This document shows, in pieces, positions 32,523-41,768 of a stretch of DNA of 64,000 nt. The stretch's first letter is position 1; every line of letters begins with the position of its first letter. Source of the stretch: Verrucomicrobiota bacterium (lineage in GTDB: Bacteria > Verrucomicrobiota > Verrucomicrobiia > Opitutales > Opitutaceae). A model generated the notes under the pieces. That model was not told the DNA's origin. It saw only the letters and a list, made by a program, of their open reading frames with translations, and did no database searches. The stretch is from contig JACRQG010000005.1 in assembly GCA_016222805.1 (NCBI GenBank), positions 31,967-95,966 on the forward strand. The letters are read 5' to 3'. The translations under genes and the position numbers were made by a program.

Positions 32523-35156
32523 TCAGAGCGCCGCGCGGACCTTCTGGATTTCGAAGCACTCGATGATGTCGCCGGCCACGTAGCCGTTGAAGTCGTCGAG
32601 TTTGACGCCGCACTCCAGGCCGGCCCGCACCTCGTTGGCATCGTCCTTGAACCGCTTGAGCGTCGCAATTCGACCCTCGTAAACCAGTTCCCGTCCCCGG
32701 CGGAGCCGCGCGGAGGCGTTGCGGTTGATCTTGCCCTCGGTGACGAGGCAGCCCGCCACAAACCCCTTGGCCAGCGGGAAGACCTGCCGCACTTCGGCGG
32801 CGCCGGTCTTGATCTCCTTGATGTCGGGATCGAGGAGATCCGCCATCATCTCGCGGACCTTGTCGCCCAACTCGTAGATGATCTCGAAGGTCTCGACCCG
32901 CACCCCGTGGTGCTTGGCGAGGGGCGTGACGCCGTTTTCCAGCCGGGTGTTGAAGCCGATGATCACGGCGCCGGCCGCGCTGGCCATCAGCACGTCGTTC
33001 TTGGTCACCAGGCCGACCTCGATCGAGACGATCTCGAGCTGCACCTTGGTGCTCTTGATGCCCTCGAGGATGTTGCGCACCGCCTCGGAGGAACCGAACA
33101 CGTCGGTCTTGATATTGACCTTGAGGACCTTGGCCTGGGTCGCCGCGATGTTGGCGAAGAGTTGCTCGACCGAGACCTCCTTTGGCACGGAGGCGGCGGT
33201 CGCGGCGGCCTTCTTCAGCCGCAACTGCTCCTCTTCGGCGAGCTTCTCCGCCTCACGGGCGTTCTTGACCGCCTTGAAGGCCGCGCCGCTGTCGGGCGTG
33301 CCGCTCCAGCCGATGACCCGCACCGGGGTCGCCGGGGGAGCTTCCTTCAGGTTGTTGCCCTGGTCGTCGAACATCGCGCGGACCTTGGCGTAATGCGGGC
33401 CGCACACGATTGCATCCCCGACCCGCAGCGTGCCGCGCTGGACAATCACGGTTGCGAGGGGCCCCCGGCCGAAGTCGATCTCGGATTCGATGACCACGCC
33501 GCTCGCTTCGGCCTTGGGGTTGGCCTTGAGTTCCAGGACGTCCGCCTGGAGGAGAATCATGTCGAGCAGCTCCGTGATGCCCTGGTGCTTGATGGCGGAA
33601 ACGGGCACGGTGATGGTCTCCCCACCCCAGTCTTCCGGCGCGATGGCACGCTGCTGCATCTGGTTCTTCACCTGATCCAGGTTGGCGCCCTTCACGTCCA
33701 TCTTGTTGACGGCGACTACGAGCGCGAACCGGTCGGGATGGTTTTGCTTCTCCGCGAGGGCGATCTTCAGCGCCTCGTCGGTCTGGGGCATGAAGCCGTC
33801 GTCGGCAGCCACCACGAGGATCGCGATGTCGGTGACGCTGGCGCCCCGCGCGCGCATCTTGGTGAAAGCGGCGTGGCCCGGGGTGTCGAGGAAGGTGATC
33901 TTCCGGTTGTTGAACTCGATCTGGTAGGCGCCGATGTGCTGGGTGATGCCACCGGCCTCGCCGGCAGCGACGTTGGCCTTGCGGATCGCGTCGAGCAACG
34001 AGGTCTTGCCGTGATCGACGTGGCCCATGATGCACACGACCGGGGGACGGGTCACCAAGTGCTTCGACTCGTCCTCTTCCGGGCGCTTTTCCTTCTTCTC
34101 CTTCGCCGCCTGCTGCGCGGCCGCGTCACCGCGATGCTTGATTTCCAGCAGGAAGCCGTACTTCTCCGCCACCTTTTGCGCCACCGCCTCCTCGATGTTG
34201 GAGTTCATCGCGGCGAAGCCGACGAGCTGGTTGAGCTCGGCGATCAGCTTGAACGGCTTCAGTCCCAGCGCGACGGCGAAGTCGCGAACGACGATCGGGG
34301 GCTTGAGATGGAGAATCTTCACGTCGCCCTGCACCGTGACGTGGGCGGACGACACGGCGCTTGCACCGGGGATGGCCGGCGTCGCCGGCGGCGCGCCCGG
34401 CAGGGGCGGCGGCTTGGGCGCCATCACGGGCGGAGGCGCGGACACCCGCGGCGGAACCGCGGGAGGAGCCGGCGGAGCCTTGGCCACTGGCGGCGGCACG
34501 GCGACCGGAGGGGGAGCCGGCGGAGTAACCACGATTGGCGGACGCGACGCCGGTGTCGGCGGAGGCGCCACGGGCGGTGCGACCAGCGGGACCGGAACCA
34601 CGACCCGGGGCGGCGGCACCGCCATTGGCGGTGTCGACGGCGCCGGCTTGGGGGCCACCGGAGTGGTCGGGATGCGCGCCACCGGAGGCGGAGCGGAAAC
34701 AATGCGCGGGAGGGCGGGCGGAGCCGACACCGGTTTCGGCTGCGGCGGGACGACGTGGGCCGGAGCGGGCGCTGGCGCCGGCGCGGGGGCCGGGGCTGGG
34801 GCCGGAGGCGGAGTCGCCGCCGCCTTCAGCGCCGCCGCCTTCGCGGCGGCCGCGGCCTCCTTTTCCCGATCAATGTCCTGCTTCGATTTGACGAAGACGC
34901 CCGACGGAATCATCACGCGCGGCGTCGCCGACTCGGGTGCCGCGGCCGGGGCGGGCGCGGGCGCTTCCACTGGGGCCGCCTCCGGCACCTTGCGGGCGGC
35001 AAATTCCTCCCGCAGCGCCGCGGCGTTGATGTTGTCGACGGTGCTCGAGACCGATTTCACATCCGGGGCGATGATTTTGCGCTCCTTGAGGAGCGCCATC
35101 ATCTCCTTGTTGTCCAAGCCGAGTTCTTCGGCGAGTTTGTGGATGCGAATGCTCAT
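32523..35156 (-). CDS. infB: Translation initiation factor IF-2
   Basis: IF-2 brings initiator tRNA to the 30S subunit using GTP. The 877-residue product starts [20 protein letters not shown] (IF2_N domain), has a long Pro/Ala-rich linker (about residues 75-300), then the GTPase domain with [14 protein letters not shown] (about 375-388), [14 protein letters not shown] and VNKMD, followed by domains II, III and the C-terminal fMet-tRNA-binding part. Start lies 25 bp after nusA. The linker is the source of many opposite-strand shadow frames. Confidence 0.96.
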   Translation of the reverse strand: MSIRIHKLAEELGLDNKEMMALLKERKIIAPDVKSVSSTVDNINAAALREEFAARKVPEAAPVEAPAPAPAAAPESATPRVMIPSGVFVKSKQDIDREKEAAAAAKAAALKAAATPPPAPAPAPAPAPAPAPAHVVPPQPKPVSAPPALPRIVSAPPPVARIPTTPVAPKPAPSTPPMAVPPPRVVVPVPLVAPPVAPPPTPASRPPIVVTPPAPPPVAVPPPVAKAPPAPPAVPPRVSAPPPVMAPKPPPLPGAPPATPAIPGASAVSSAHVTVQGDVKILHLKPPIVVRDFAVALGLKPFKLIAELNQLVGFAAMNSNIEEAVAQKVAEKYGFLLEIKHRGDAAAQQAAKEKKEKRPEEDESKHLVTRPPVVCIMGHVDHGKTSLLDAIRKANVAAGEAGGITQHIGAYQIEFNNRKITFLDTPGHAAFTKMRARGASVTDIAILVVAADDGFMPQTDEALKIALAEKQNHPDRFALVVAVNKMDVKGANLDQVKNQMQQRAIAPEDWGGETITVPVSAIKHQGITELLDMILLQADVLELKANPKAEASGVVIESEIDFGRGPLATVIVQRGTLRVGDAIVCGPHYAKVRAMFDDQGNNLKEAPPATPVRVIGWSGTPDSGAAFKAVKNAREAEKLAEEEQLRLKKAAATAASVPKEVSVEQLFANIAATQAKVLKVNIKTDVFGSSEAVRNILEGIKSTKVQLEIVSIEVGLVTKNDVLMASAAGAVIIGFNTRLENGVTPLAKHHGVRVETFEIIYELGDKVREMMADLLDPDIKEIKTGAAEVRQVFPLAKGFVAGCLVTEGKINRNASARLRRGRELVYEGRIATLKRFKDDANEVRAGLECGVKLDDFNGYVAGDIIECFEIQKVRAAL

Positions 35157-35181
35157 GCGGAGTTGTTCTGGTCGGTCGGGT

Positions 35182-36414
35182 TTACTTCGAATGCGCGGCC
35201 ACTCGCTGGATGATGTCCGCCGCCTCTTCCGGTGAGAATCCGGTTCCCTCCAGATCGCCCGCCTCCACCCCTTCAAACAATTCCAGGGAAACGAAACCGG
35301 CCTTCACAAGGCGCAGGGCCAGGTCGTCGGCCACGCCCAGGGCGGACACGAGCTTACGCTTGGCATCGCCCTCCGGATCCGCGCCGACGGCCTTGAACTC
35401 CTCGATGTCGAGGCGCCAGCCCACCAGGCGCGAGGTCAACCGGGCATTCTGGCCCTTCCGGCCGATCGCGACCGCCAGGTCGTCGGTCGCCACCCGCAGC
35501 AGAATGCGGTGCGACTTTTCATCGAGGATGATCTCGCGCGGCACGGCCGGCTTCAGGGCCTCGATGATCATCTCCCGCGGGTCGGCAAAGTACTTGATGA
35601 TGTCGATCTTCTCGCCGCCCAATTCGCGGACGATGGTCTTCACCCGGGCTCCGCGGGCTCCGACGCAGGCTCCGACCGGATCGACCTTGGGATCGGAGCT
35701 CGTGACGGCGATCTTCGTGCGATAGCCGGGCTCCCGGGCAAACGCCTCGATCTTCACGGTGCCATCCGCCACCTCGGTGACTTCGAGTTCGAACAGGCGG
35801 CGGACAAACTTGGGGCTCGCCCGGCTCAGGATGATCTCCGGCCCGCGGGGCGTGCTCTCGATTTCCATCAGCAGGCAGCGGATCCGCTCGCCCGGCTGGT
35901 ACTCCTCGCCCGGGACCTGCTCCTTGGCCGGCATCACCGCCTCGGCCTTGCCCAGGTCGACAAAGAGGTCGTTGCGCTCCCGGCGGCGCACGGTTCCGGT
36001 CACGATGTTGCCGACCTGATCCTTGAAGTCGTCGTAGATGCGGTCCTTCTCGAACTGACGCAACCGCTGCATCACCGCCTGCCGCGCCGTCTGAGCCGCG
36101 ATCCGGCCCAGCGTGGAGGGGTCGATCTCCTTCTCCAGCACCTCTCCGATCTGCGCCCCGGCCTTCAGGGCCTGGGCCTTTTCCACATGCACCTCGGTCT
36201 TCGGATTGCTGACCGAATCGACCACCTTGAGCAGGGCCCAGGCGTGCAGCTGTCCGTTCTTCGGATTGATCTCGATCTTCAACTCCTGCCCGGAGTTAAC
36301 GCCCTTCTGCGCCGCGGTTTTCAACGCGTTGGCAATCGTGGCGATCATATCCGCCCGCGGAATGCCCTTTTCCTTTTCCATGTACTCGAGGACGGAGAGG
36401 ATTTCGCTGCTCAT
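35182..36414 (-). CDS. nusA: Transcription termination/antitermination factor NusA
   Basis: NusA binds RNA polymerase and modulates pausing, termination and antitermination. The 410-residue product has the N-terminal polymerase-binding domain ([20 protein letters not shown]), an S1 domain (about 135-200), two KH domains with [20 protein letters not shown] and [16 protein letters not shown], and a short C-terminal helix-hairpin-helix region ([18 protein letters not shown]). The normal upstream partner rimP is absent: the neighbour is on the other strand. Its leader contains a promoter and a terminator-like element, suggesting feedback control by NusA itself. Confidence 0.96.
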   Translation of the reverse strand: MSSEILSVLEYMEKEKGIPRADMIATIANALKTAAQKGVNSGQELKIEINPKNGQLHAWALLKVVDSVSNPKTEVHVEKAQALKAGAQIGEVLEKEIDPSTLGRIAAQTARQAVMQRLRQFEKDRIYDDFKDQVGNIVTGTVRRRERNDLFVDLGKAEAVMPAKEQVPGEEYQPGERIRCLLMEIESTPRGPEIILSRASPKFVRRLFELEVTEVADGTVKIEAFAREPGYRTKIAVTSSDPKVDPVGACVGARGARVKTIVRELGGEKIDIIKYFADPREMIIEALKPAVPREIILDEKSHRILLRVATDDLAVAIGRKGQNARLTSRLVGWRLDIEEFKAVGADPEGDAKRKLVSALGVADDLALRLVKAGFVSLELFEGVEAGDLEGTGFSPEEAADIIQRVAAHSK

Positions 36415-36442
36415 AAGGGAGATTTTGACGGGAAAAGTTGGG

Positions 36443-36469
36443 AAAAAAAAAGCGGGCCGCAGGGCCCAC
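36443..36469 (-). terminator. Intrinsic terminator in the nusA leader (attenuator candidate)
   Basis: Read on the minus strand: GTGGGCC, loop CTGC, GGCCCGC, then nine T. The 7-bp stem includes one G-U type pair. It lies about 30 bp before the nusA start codon, on the nusA strand, downstream of the predicted promoter and with no gene before it on that strand, so it can only act on leader RNA of nusA. Confidence 0.75.
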
Positions 36470-36482
36470 TTTCTTGAAAGTG
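36467..36482 (-). promoter_or_regulatory. Upstream hairpin overlapping the nusA-leader terminator
   Basis: Perfect 7-bp inverted repeat CACTTTC/GAAAGTG around a two-base centre (so a 5-6 bp stem in RNA). Its last three bases (GTG on the minus strand) are also the first three of the terminator stem, so the two structures compete at their boundary. This arrangement is what an attenuator needs, though a larger antiterminator would have to be shown. Confidence 0.45.
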
Positions 36483-36500
36483 AGTGTATAAGAGCCAAGC

Positions 36501-36530
36501 AACGTATCGGGCCGCCGGAAATTTTGTCAA
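36501..36530 (-). promoter_or_regulatory. Sigma-70-type promoter for the nusA operon
   Basis: On the minus strand TTGACA (36530-36525), 18-bp spacer, TACGTT (36506-36501); with a 17-bp spacer the -10 reads ATACGT. The -35 is a perfect consensus; the -10 keeps only T-A-----T. Transcription would start near 36494 and give a leader of about 80 nt containing both hairpins. Confidence 0.55.
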
Positions 36531-36858
36531 GCCCCCCTCCCGGTGAAGATTCTGCGAGTGAAATTCCGGCCGGCCGGCGACCATTCACCCGGCTTCGCCG
36601 ACCCGATTTTTCCCGCCTCGACCGCCGCGGCTGCGCCGTTTCCGGCCGCCGGAAACCACCGTACGCCCGCCTTCGCCGGCCTGTCGACACGGGGCCTGCT
36701 CCCTGTCCCGTCGCGCCGGGTGCGGGGCCGTCCCCGCCACGCCCGGCGGGCCGACTATACACTTGTCACCCGGGGTCCTTGCCATTCCCTTGATCCGCTC
36801 CCGACTCATTCACCGATCAGTTACTTCTTCCGCCGCTCCCCTTCCCTCCTCCTCCGAC
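36531..36858. other. Divergent intergenic region between nusA and an oxidoreductase gene
   Basis: No gene, tRNA or other structured RNA recognised on either strand. GC-rich with several short inverted repeats (for instance around 36569-36576). On the plus strand a TATACA at 36756-36761 could be a -10 element for the downstream oxidoreductase gene, but no -35 is evident. The base before the oxidoreductase start is pyrimidine-rich rather than a ribosome-binding site. Confidence 0.4.
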
Positions 36859-38142
36859 ATGGCACGCACGCTCAAACTCGCCCTGGCCGGCGCCGGCATG
36901 TTCGGCGGCGACGTCCATCTCCGGGCGTATGCCGATCTGCAGCGCTTCGGCATCGCCGGACAACTGGCGCGGGTCGGACTCGATTCCTGGACCCGGGAGC
37001 TCGCGCCGGTGCAGTTTGAGCTGGTGGCTGTGGCCACGAGATCCGAAGCCTCCGCCCGCCGTTCGCAGCAGGCCTTTCGCGACTGGACCGGCCACGAACC
37101 GCGCGCCTATTGGGGGGAGACACCCTGGATCGACCTCCTCCGCGACTTTCCCGACCTCGACGTGCTGGCAGTCGCGACCCCCGACCACCTGCACACCGCG
37201 CCGATCCTCGCGGCCCTCGCGCGCGGCGTGCATGTCATCACCGAGAAGCCGATGTGCCTTACGATTGAGGAGGCCGACGCGATTCTCGACGCGGCCGTGG
37301 CCGGCAACCGCATCGTCGCCGTCGACATGCACAAGCGGTACGATCCGGATCACCTTCGCGTGCGCGACGACATCCAGCGGCGCATCGGCGAACCACTCTA
37401 CGGCACCGCCTACCTCGAGGAACCGCTCGAGGTCTCGACGAGCACCTTCAAGTGGGTCGAGTCCAGCGACCCGTTCAGCTACGTCGGTCCGCACTGGACC
37501 GACCTGATTCACAGCTACTACCGGAGCAAACCCGTGTCGCTGACGGCGGTCGGCCAGAAGAAGCGGCTCCTCCGTGACGGGATCAACGCCTACGATGCCG
37601 TCCAGGTGCGGGTCGACTACGCCAACGGGATGAGCATCAACTACCACAACAACTGGATCACCCCGCCCGAGTTCGAGGGACCGGTCAACCAGGGGCACGA
37701 AATTGTCGGCGCCGACGGCAAGGTGGAGAGCGACCAGCAAAACCGCGGGTTCCGCTGGTGGAACCGCGGCGGCGCCTCGCGCACCGCCAACAACCACTTC
37801 ACCCGCGAGGTCGCCCGGCCCGACGGCAGCCGCGCCTACGTGGGCTACGGGGTCGACAGCCTGACCGTGGGGCTCGTCGCGATCAGCCGCGTCAAGTTCC
37901 TGGGGGCCACGCGGGCCTCCCTCGCCGGCACGTATCCTGACGCCGAGGACGCCCGCATCACCGTCGCCATCGTACACGCCGCCGCCTTGGTGCGGGATCT
38001 CAATTTCCGGTACCTCCAGGAAGGCCGCGGCGCCCCGGTCACGGCCCGCTTCGGAGCGGACGGTATCACAATCATCGATCCCCACCGGGCGGCCGACGGA
38101 CCGGAACGGGTTTTTCAGCGCCTGTACACCCGGCCGATCTGA
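36859..38142 (+). CDS. Gfo/Idh/MocA-family NAD(P)-dependent oxidoreductase
   Basis: A 427-residue cytoplasmic dehydrogenase-like protein. N-terminal Rossmann fold: LALAGAGMFGGDVHLRAYAD, then VLAVATPDHLHTAPILAALA and the family EKP motif in GVHVITEKPMCLTIEEADAI. C-terminal substrate domain with DMHKRYDPDHLRVRDDIQRR and FSYVGPHWTDLIHSYY. Substrate is probably a sugar or polyol but cannot be read from sequence. Thirty-three bp ahead of a class III aminotransferase gene, so the pair may form a keto-sugar to amino-sugar or amino-acid step. The start is set at MARTLKL; the frame is open further upstream. Confidence 0.88.
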   Translation: MARTLKLALAGAGMFGGDVHLRAYADLQRFGIAGQLARVGLDSWTRELAPVQFELVAVATRSEASARRSQQAFRDWTGHEPRAYWGETPWIDLLRDFPDLDVLAVATPDHLHTAPILAALARGVHVITEKPMCLTIEEADAILDAAVAGNRIVAVDMHKRYDPDHLRVRDDIQRRIGEPLYGTAYLEEPLEVSTSTFKWVESSDPFSYVGPHWTDLIHSYYRSKPVSLTAVGQKKRLLRDGINAYDAVQVRVDYANGMSINYHNNWITPPEFEGPVNQGHEIVGADGKVESDQQNRGFRWWNRGGASRTANNHFTREVARPDGSRAYVGYGVDSLTVGLVAISRVKFLGATRASLAGTYPDAEDARITVAIVHAAALVRDLNFRYLQEGRGAPVTARFGADGITIIDPHRAADGPERVFQRLYTRPI

Positions 38143-38175
38143 ACCACTTCAGCTAACACTCAACCGAACATCACC

Positions 38176-39549
38176 ATGGGCAAGGAATTCAGCATCGTCC
38201 CGCGCGACGTCGCGCGGGTGGAGACCAAATACCGGCGTATCGCCACCCCGCTGCCGCACCCCGACTCCCTTCCAACCTTGGAGAAACTGCGGCAGTACGA
38301 GCCGATCTCGATGCGCGGTCAGCCCCCGCTGGTCTGGGAAAAGGCGGAGGACATCTTCGTCCACGACAAGTACGGCAACCGCTGGATTGACTGGTCGTCC
38401 GGCGTCCTCGTGACCAATGCCGGGCACGGCGCCCCCGAGGTGCGCCGCGCCATCATCGATCAGGTCAACAGCGGTCTCCTGCACAGCTACGTCTTCCCCA
38501 ACGAAGAGCGCGCGATGCTGGTCGAACGCCTCGCGGGAGTCGCTCCCGAGGGCCTGAAGAAGGTGTTCCTCCTCACCACCGGATCCGAAGCGACGGAGTG
38601 CGCCATCAAACTCAGCCGCGCCCACGGCCTCAAGGTGGGCGGCAAGAAGAAGATTGGCATCGTCGGCTGGGAGCGCGGCTTTCACGGACGCACGCTGGGC
38701 GCTCAGCAGGCCGGCGGGATGGCCGGCCAGAAGTCGTGGATCGTCAACGAGGACCCGGCAATCGTCACGGCCCCCTTCCCCGACGGCTACTGGCAGACCG
38801 ACACCAGCTTCGAAGCCTTCCTGGCCGCCCTCCAGGCGCGCGGCATGTCGCCGGAAAACGTCGCCGGCGTGATCATGGAAACCTACCAGGGCGTCGGCCA
38901 CGACTTCGCCCCGGTGGAGTTCGTCCGAAAGCTCGCCGCCTGGTGCCGCGAGCACCAGATCGTGCTCACGTTCGACGAGGTGCAGGCCGGGTTTGGCCGC
39001 ACCGGGAAGTTCTGGGCGTTCGAGCATTACGGCGTGACGCCCGATCTCATCTGCTGCGGCAAGGGCATCAGCAGCTCCCTGCCGCTTTCCGCCGTGATCG
39101 GCCGCGCCAGCATCATGGACCAGTTTGCCCCAGGCTCGATGACCAGCACGCACACCGGCAACCCGGTCTGCTGCGCGGCGGCCCTGGCCAGCGTCGACAA
39201 AATCATCCGCGAAAAACTCGCCGACAACGCCGCCCGCCTCGAGCCGCTGCTGCTCGGCGGCTTGAAGCGGATCCAGGCGCGCCATCCCTCCGTCATCGGG
39301 CACGTCACGGCCCGCGGCCTGGTCGGCGGCATGCAGACGGTCAAGGCGGGCCGGAAAGAGCCGGATCATGACCTCGCCCACAGCATCATCGAACGCTGCT
39401 TCCACAAGGGCCTGCTGCTCTTCGCGCCCGTCGGAGCTTGGGGACAGACGGTGAAGATCTCGCCGCCCCTCACGATTCCGGAAGAGGCCCTGCGCGAATC
39501 GATCGAGGTGCTCGCCACCGCCACCGACGAAGCCGTCGCGGCTCTGTAG
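38176..39549 (+). CDS. Class III pyridoxal-phosphate aminotransferase
   Basis: A 457-residue PLP enzyme of the ornithine/4-aminobutyrate aminotransferase class. Visible signatures: GSEATECAIKLSR (cofactor phosphate), GWERGFHGRTLGAQQAGG, FDEVQAGFGRTGKFWAFEHY and the PLP lysine in LICCGKGISSSLPLSAVIGR, then STHTGNPVCCAAALAS. The substrate is not determinable: GABA-like, ornithine or an amino sugar are possible. Likely co-transcribed with the preceding oxidoreductase. Confidence 0.9.
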   Translation: MGKEFSIVPRDVARVETKYRRIATPLPHPDSLPTLEKLRQYEPISMRGQPPLVWEKAEDIFVHDKYGNRWIDWSSGVLVTNAGHGAPEVRRAIIDQVNSGLLHSYVFPNEERAMLVERLAGVAPEGLKKVFLLTTGSEATECAIKLSRAHGLKVGGKKKIGIVGWERGFHGRTLGAQQAGGMAGQKSWIVNEDPAIVTAPFPDGYWQTDTSFEAFLAALQARGMSPENVAGVIMETYQGVGHDFAPVEFVRKLAAWCREHQIVLTFDEVQAGFGRTGKFWAFEHYGVTPDLICCGKGISSSLPLSAVIGRASIMDQFAPGSMTSTHTGNPVCCAAALASVDKIIREKLADNAARLEPLLLGGLKRIQARHPSVIGHVTARGLVGGMQTVKAGRKEPDHDLAHSIIERCFHKGLLLFAPVGAWGQTVKISPPLTIPEEALRESIEVLATATDEAVAAL

Positions 39550-39663
39550 AGCCGCTTCGGTCAAAGTGCACCCGCGTTGGCGCGCCGCCGCCACGCGGCC
39601 TTCGCGCGGCCAAGTTATCGGCGTCGGCTCCGGCGCGGCTTCCGAATGACTGATCGCGCGCAA

Positions 39664-39696
39664 GCTGCGCCTGCCCGCACCGGGCGCAGGCGCAGC
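39664..39696. terminator. Strong hairpin between convergent genes
   Basis: A perfect 10-bp inverted repeat GCTGCGCCTG/CAGGCGCAGC with further inner pairing CCCG/CGGG, lying between the end of the plus-strand aminotransferase gene and the end of the minus-strand HEAT protein gene. There is no T run on either side, so it is a symmetric stem that could help bidirectional termination or protect 3' ends, rather than a textbook intrinsic terminator. Confidence 0.45.
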
Positions 39697-39705
39697 GCGG
39701 TCGAC

Positions 39706-41718
39706 CTACTTCTTCGGGACGATCTGGATGCTCTTCGAGGCCTTGCCCGCCTTCCGGCGGACGTCGACGTCTTTGGTCGACTTGCCGATGCTCTCCAGCA
39801 GCGCCTTGGCCTCGGCGGCATGTTCCGGAGTCGCCAGTGCGGGTGCAATCTCCACCAACGCCAGCGCCGCTTCGGTCTGAACCGCGGGGTCGCCGAGGTA
39901 TTCCTTCAGCATCCGCAGCGCCTCGATGCGCTTCACGTTGCCGAGTCCGGAGACGATCATCAGCTTCTCCTCCTTGCTGCGAACCAGTTGGTTCGCCTGC
40001 GCAAACCAGGCCAGCGCGTCGAGCGGGGTGCGATCCCGACCCGCCGCGACATTGGCCGCCATGCGCACCCCGCCTCCCAGGGCCACCTCGCGCCGCGTTC
40101 CGTCCGCATCGCGTTTGGCCACCTCCAGCAACAGTGCGGCGGGTGTGGCGTCCGGCCAGTCCGCCAACGTGCGCAAGGCCGTGGCGCTGACTTGGGGATC
40201 CTTGGACTCGAAGGCGGTTTTGACGACGGCGTAGGCCTCGGGCGTCGCCCCGTTGGACTTCAGGATGGCTCCCAGCGGCCGCAGCAGGGCGCAGGTCGCC
40301 ACCGGATCCCTGGATTCGCGGAGCGCGTTCAGGACGGCCTCGGGGCGCTTCGCGGCGGGAAAAACCTTCATCGACACCGCATACACGGCGAGATCGGCCG
40401 GAACCTTCACGGCATCGTCGCGCGTCGCCAGCGAAAGTCGGATCAACTGGGGCAGGTCGGTGGCCCGAGCGACCACAGCCAGCGCGCGAAAAGCCGCCTT
40501 GGCGACATCCGGATCCCCACCGGCGGCGAGTTTGAGCAGTTCGGACCGGGCGCTGTCGGCCTTGCGGGCGGCGAGCACTCCGATGAGCTTGGCGCGCAAG
40601 CCCGGCGACGCCGTCGGGAGGGCCGCGAGGACCTTCGCATCGACTTCCGCTCCGCGGATCGCCCCGAGGCCGGACAACGCGACCTCGGCCGCGTCCCCTC
40701 CGGCAGTCACCGCCTGCAGCAGCACCGGCAGGGCCGCTTTTCCATCATCCACGCGCGGCAAGGCCTGGAGCGCCGCCACCCGCACCGCGCCTGCCCCCTT
40801 GGCCGCGAGATCCAGAACCGCCGGAAGCGCGATCGGGTCTCCCCGATCGCCGAGAACCTGCAACAGCGGCACCTGCTTTGCCGCGGGCAACTTCGGCAAC
40901 TGCTCCGCCAGCGCCCGCGTCACCGCCCCGCCGGCGAGTTCCCGCGCCGCCCGCCAACCCGCGGAAAGCAGGGCGGGATCATCCCCCTGGATCTGCTGCA
41001 CGAGGAGCGGGATTCCTCCTGCCTGCCGGGAGAGAATGGCTCCTCCCATCGCAGCGGTGCGGATGTAATCCGGAAAGGCCTTGCCGCACAGGCTGTCGTA
41101 GATGGCCGCCGCCTCGGCATGCAGCCCGGCCCGCGCGAGTCCCTCCGCGCCGGTCAGGCTGGCATCGGCGAGCGCCAGTCGCTGGGCCCCGGTGGCACGG
41201 CCCAGCGCCGCCTGGAGACGAGCCGCCGCATCTTTCGTTCCGATTCGCCCCAGCGCGGCCGCGGCCGCGCGCGCGACTTCCGCCTCGGGATGATCGATCA
41301 AGCCGCCGAGCGCCGGCACCGCCGCGACATCGCGGCGGAACCCGAGCGAATTGATAACCCCGACGAGCAGGTTCCCCTTCAGCCGCCCCATGGCCCCCCG
41401 CAACGCCGCCGCCGCCGCGGGATCCTCCATGGGCTCGAGCGCATGCCGCGCCATGTGGGCGAGTTTTTCGTCGGCGAGCAGCGTCGCCAGCGCCGGCACC
41501 GCCTCGCGCGGACCGAGCACCGCCAGCCGCTGGCAGGCCAGCACCTTCTCGTGCTGCGGCGCCGTCGCTGATTCGAGGGTGCGAATGAGTGTCTGCACTT
41601 CCTCCGTGCGCGGGGGACCGCCGGGCCGCGGTGCCCCTTGGCCGAAGGCAAGGCCCGCCGCAGCGGCCAGCAGGAGGACAGTTCGAATCGAGGAATGAGG
41701 GAGGCCGGTGAAATTCAT
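39706..41718 (-). CDS. Exported HEAT-repeat protein
   Basis: A 670-residue protein with a signal peptide (SIRTVLLLAAAAGLAFGQ) followed by helical repeats along its whole length, of the HEAT/PBS-lyase type: repeated patterns like AVPALATLLADEKLAHMARHAL, EAEVARAAAAALGRIGTKDA and LPAVLDLAAKGAGAVRVAAL (spacing ~30-40 residues). Such proteins usually serve as binding scaffolds. No catalytic motif seen. It is read 50 bp after the exported oxidoreductase gene, so a shared role in the envelope or periplasm is likely; proteins of this kind are abundant in Verrucomicrobiota and Planctomycetota. Confidence 0.85.
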   Translation of the reverse strand: MNFTGLPHSSIRTVLLLAAAAGLAFGQGAPRPGGPPRTEEVQTLIRTLESATAPQHEKVLACQRLAVLGPREAVPALATLLADEKLAHMARHALEPMEDPAAAAALRGAMGRLKGNLLVGVINSLGFRRDVAAVPALGGLIDHPEAEVARAAAAALGRIGTKDAAARLQAALGRATGAQRLALADASLTGAEGLARAGLHAEAAAIYDSLCGKAFPDYIRTAAMGGAILSRQAGGIPLLVQQIQGDDPALLSAGWRAARELAGGAVTRALAEQLPKLPAAKQVPLLQVLGDRGDPIALPAVLDLAAKGAGAVRVAALQALPRVDDGKAALPVLLQAVTAGGDAAEVALSGLGAIRGAEVDAKVLAALPTASPGLRAKLIGVLAARKADSARSELLKLAAGGDPDVAKAAFRALAVVARATDLPQLIRLSLATRDDAVKVPADLAVYAVSMKVFPAAKRPEAVLNALRESRDPVATCALLRPLGAILKSNGATPEAYAVVKTAFESKDPQVSATALRTLADWPDATPAALLLEVAKRDADGTRREVALGGGVRMAANVAAGRDRTPLDALAWFAQANQLVRSKEEKLMIVSGLGNVKRIEALRMLKEYLGDPAVQTEAALALVEIAPALATPEHAAEAKALLESIGKSTKDVDVRRKAGKASKSIQIVPKK

Positions 41719-41768
41719 GTTCGGGTTTTTCGTTGGGGAAGAAGTGGCCGAGAGGGAAGGCGCCGCCG

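Noticed and set aside
32307-35213. A 968-codon plus-strand frame opposite infB
   Set aside because: Low-complexity Gly/Arg/His-rich translation mirrored from the Pro/Ala-rich IF-2 linker; infB on the minus strand explains the region.
36483-36858. A tRNA or other structured RNA gene before nusA that would explain the terminator
   Set aside because: I looked on both strands for a cloverleaf with CCA or T-loop and found none; a leader attenuator is the simpler reading.
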